Both the position numbers and the translations under genes were made by a program. Below are positions 7,313 through 8,427 of a stretch of 8,427 bases of DNA, one piece after another (the first letter of the stretch is position 1; every line of letters begins with the position of its first letter). The notes below the pieces were generated by a model. That model ran no database searches, was not told where the DNA came from, and saw nothing but the letters and a program-made list of their open reading frames with translations. Origin of the DNA: an uncultured Coriobacteriaceae bacterium (GTDB lineage Bacteria > Actinomycetota > Coriobacteriia > Coriobacteriales > QAMH01); the NCBI GenBank assembly GCA_902783925.1, contig CACZSV010000229.1, positions 1-8,427 of the forward strand. The letters are read 5' to 3'.

Positions 7313-7327
7313 AGGGGGATAGCCCCT
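7313..7327 (+). terminator. Weak hairpin after ftsW, possible transcription terminator
   Basis: AGGGG and CCCCT form a 5-bp GC-rich stem with a 5-base loop, 6 bases after the ftsW stop. AACCC (7285-7289) and GGGTT (7328-7332) could add an outer stem. The downstream bases are only mildly T-rich and there is no T run, so this is a poor match to an intrinsic terminator and may not end the operon. Confidence 0.25.
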
Positions 7328-7369
7328 GGGTTCAGCTTGTTCGTCGTCTTGAGTAAAGCGTGTTGCAGG

Positions 7370-7402
7370 TCATGGAAAATCCACAGCATATCTCATGGAA
7401 AA
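7370..7402 (+). repeat. Two 10-bp direct repeats, 23 bp apart
   Basis: TCATGGAAAA occurs at 7370-7379 and again at 7393-7402. The 23-base period is close to two helical turns, as for a pair of protein-binding half sites, but two short copies could also arise by chance. Confidence 0.35.
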
Positions 7403-7404
7403 AG

Positions 7405-7433
7405 ATGAGCCCAACAGCTTCGATGCAGCTCAT
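7405..7433. repeat. Inverted repeat ATGAGC / GCTCAT
   Basis: ATGAGC (7405-7410) and GCTCAT (7428-7433) are perfect 6-bp arms around a 17-base spacer. It begins right after the second direct repeat and lies upstream of the candidate promoter. It could be an operator or a weak RNA hairpin; no T run follows, so a terminator role is unlikely. Confidence 0.3.
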
Positions 7434-7490
7434 TCGGTTAAAATTAGGAATGCAAATTACATATCGGTGGAATTAAAACGATATTGCGAT

Positions 7491-7519
7491 TTGATAATCA
7501 GAATAATTCACTCAATAAA
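7491..7519 (+). promoter_or_regulatory. Candidate promoter for the ANL gene
   Basis: TTGATA at 7491-7496 resembles a -35 box. AATAAA at 7514-7519 follows after 17 bases and matches the -10 consensus at four of six positions. TAAAAT at 7516-7521 is an alternative with a longer 19-base spacing. It lies in the most AT-rich part of the window, about 25-50 bases before the ANL start. The call rests only on these loose matches and the setting. Confidence 0.3.
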
Positions 7520-7530
7520 ATGCAAGGGGC

Positions 7531-7536
7531 GAGAGG
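7531..7536 (+). promoter_or_regulatory. Ribosome binding site of the ANL gene
   Basis: GAGAGG lies 6 bases before the ATG at 7543, a good Shine-Dalgarno sequence and spacing. It resembles the murE site. It fixes the start of this gene. Confidence 0.6.
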
Positions 7537-7542
7537 GGCTTC

Positions 7543-8427
7543 ATGGAAGCTGTAAGTATCTTTGACGCAACAAAAGCCAAACGGAAGATAAAAAACAAGC
7601 AAAAGGCATGGAAGTATATTCAAGAGCTGTGTAGCTTGAGCGAAGGTGATTCGGAAAAGCTCGCTATCATTGACGGCAACAGAAAGTACACCTATGCGCA
7701 GATGTTCCGGCAGTGGGAGCGCTACGCCTCTGTTTTTTCGGCGCTGGAAATGACGGAGGAGCAGAACGCTCGCGTAGGGGTTCTAGGCTCCACCTGCGCA
7801 GAAGTCATCTTTTCGTTCTATGGCCTCAACATGGTGGGCGCGCAGGTTTCCCTGGTGGCATCATGGTCGGCCTTCAACTTCGCCCGAATCGAGCAGACCA
7901 TCCGTCAGGAGAATCTGACGGATTTCATCGTCACGGACGACTTGGCCCAGCCGGATCTGGTCAGGGAGCTCCTACGCAAGCGCGATGAGTTGGGGCTCAA
8001 TCACGTGATTGTCCTGCATGTGTCCATGGCGGGCGCTACCGCGATGCCGATAATGACGGCAGCTCAGGGTATCAAGAATGCCTCTATGAAGACGTTCTTC
8101 TGGCCATTTTGCATGGAGACGCTGCTAGCGCGCTACGGCAGCTATCCGATTCAGTACGCACAACACGAGACTGACGAAAACGCCCTCATCATTCACACTA
8201 CCGGCACCACCACTGGAACCGGAAAGCCCGTACCTATGTCGGACAACGCGCTGAATGCTGTGCCAGTGAGTTTCATGAATCTGAAGAACATAGCTCTGCC
8301 CTACGACCATCTGGTGACGGCGACCATGCTGGACCTCAGTAATTCCTACGGCATCATCGATCAGGTTCACTTGCCCTTCTCGATGGGCGCGACCTTGGTT
8401 ACCGTACCGCTGGGATTCTTGAACCCT
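7543..8427 (+). CDS. Adenylate-forming (ANL) enzyme, acyl-CoA synthetase-like, N-terminal part (partial)
   Basis: The frame is open for 295 codons with no stop before the right edge; full-length family members are usually about 500-550 residues. The family activates a carboxylic acid as acyl-AMP and usually passes it to CoA or a carrier-protein thiol. The N-terminus has KLAIIDGNRKYTYAQM, the common opening, then VGVLGSTCAEVIFSFYGLNMVGAQVSLV. The phosphate-binding A3 loop is HTTGTTTGTGKPVPMSD, with TTGTT at 219-223 and K228. Compared with the common TSGTTGxPKG it is shifted by an extra residue or two. A later SYGIIDQVHLPFSMGATLVTVP region fits the A4/A5 part of the fold. The C-terminal domain with the catalytic lysine is missing, so substrate and product are unknown. 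No signal peptide is seen; it is probably cytoplasmic. The first ~25 codons are lysine-rich. It is not a dcw gene, and a separate promoter is suggested. Confidence 0.85.
   Translation, partial: MEAVSIFDATKAKRKIKNKQKAWKYIQELCSLSEGDSEKLAIIDGNRKYTYAQMFRQWERYASVFSALEMTEEQNARVGVLGSTCAEVIFSFYGLNMVGAQVSLVASWSAFNFARIEQTIRQENLTDFIVTDDLAQPDLVRELLRKRDELGLNHVIVLHVSMAGATAMPIMTAAQGIKNASMKTFFWPFCMETLLARYGSYPIQYAQHETDENALIIHTTGTTTGTGKPVPMSDNALNAVPVSFMNLKNIALPYDHLVTATMLDLSNSYGIIDQVHLPFSMGATLVTVPLGFLNP

Larger units (their letters stand above)
7308..7542. other. Noncoding junction between the dcw cluster and the ANL gene, AT-rich at its right end
   Basis: No convincing gene lies in this 235-base gap. The first part resembles the neighbouring coding DNA in composition; from about 7431 to 7520 it is markedly AT-rich. 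It holds a small GC hairpin just after ftsW, a pair of direct repeats, an inverted repeat and a candidate promoter, each listed separately. I see no tRNA, riboswitch or strong intrinsic terminator. Confidence 0.7.

Noticed and set aside
7372..7476. 34-codon ORF in the gap after ftsW, starting MENPQHISWKK
   Set aside because: It has only a weak AGG two bases before the ATG, no recognisable features, and overlaps the repeats. Chance ORF is the simpler explanation.
1..8427. CRISPR arrays, tRNA/rRNA genes, insertion sequence ends, prophage or toxin-antitoxin genes
   Set aside because: None seen: no regularly spaced repeats, tRNA-like folds, transposase motifs or phage genes in the window.

Overview
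This window is a stretch of a bacterial division and cell wall (dcw) cluster, all on the + strand. It runs from the last part of a FtsI-type transpeptidase gene through murE, murF, mraY, murD and ftsW. After an AT-rich gap of about 235 bases comes the first part of an unrelated adenylate-forming (ANL family) enzyme gene that runs off the right edge. Moderate-to-high GC coding DNA, a MurE with the meso-diaminopimelate signature DNPR, and a FtsW with long basic tails suggest a high-GC Gram-positive bacterium. My best guess is a member of class Coriobacteriia (Eggerthellaceae/Slackia-like); this is an impression from sequence style, not a search result.

Layout. Bases 1-289 hold the 3' end of ftsI, with the KTG motif. 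321-1823 is murE, 1820-3238 murF, 3239-4276 mraY, 4293-5660 murD and 5664-7307 ftsW. The spacing is very tight: murE and murF overlap by ATGA, the murF stop abuts the mraY start, mraY-murD are 16 bases apart and murD-ftsW 3 bases apart. This is almost certainly one polycistronic unit. 7308-7542 is noncoding and turns AT-rich towards its right end, with a weak hairpin, a pair of 10-bp direct repeats, an inverted repeat and a possible promoter. 7543-8427 is the N-terminal 295 codons of the ANL enzyme.

How the genes work together. MurE adds the third residue of the stem peptide (predicted meso-DAP), after MurD has added D-Glu, and MurF adds D-Ala-D-Ala. MraY transfers the finished phospho-MurNAc-pentapeptide to undecaprenyl phosphate, making lipid I. 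FtsW polymerises lipid II at the septum and FtsI crosslinks the new glycan. The usual next dcw gene, murG, is not immediately downstream; the ANL gene sits there instead.

Most of the window is well-understood core biology, and I see no convincing new multi-gene system. The points most worth a second look are a GC-rich perfect palindrome inside murE that looks like an in-frame repeat insertion, the replacement of the first histidine of MraY's HHH motif by proline, the long basic tails on FtsW with a TTG start, and the ANL enzyme breaking the cluster behind an AT-rich junction.
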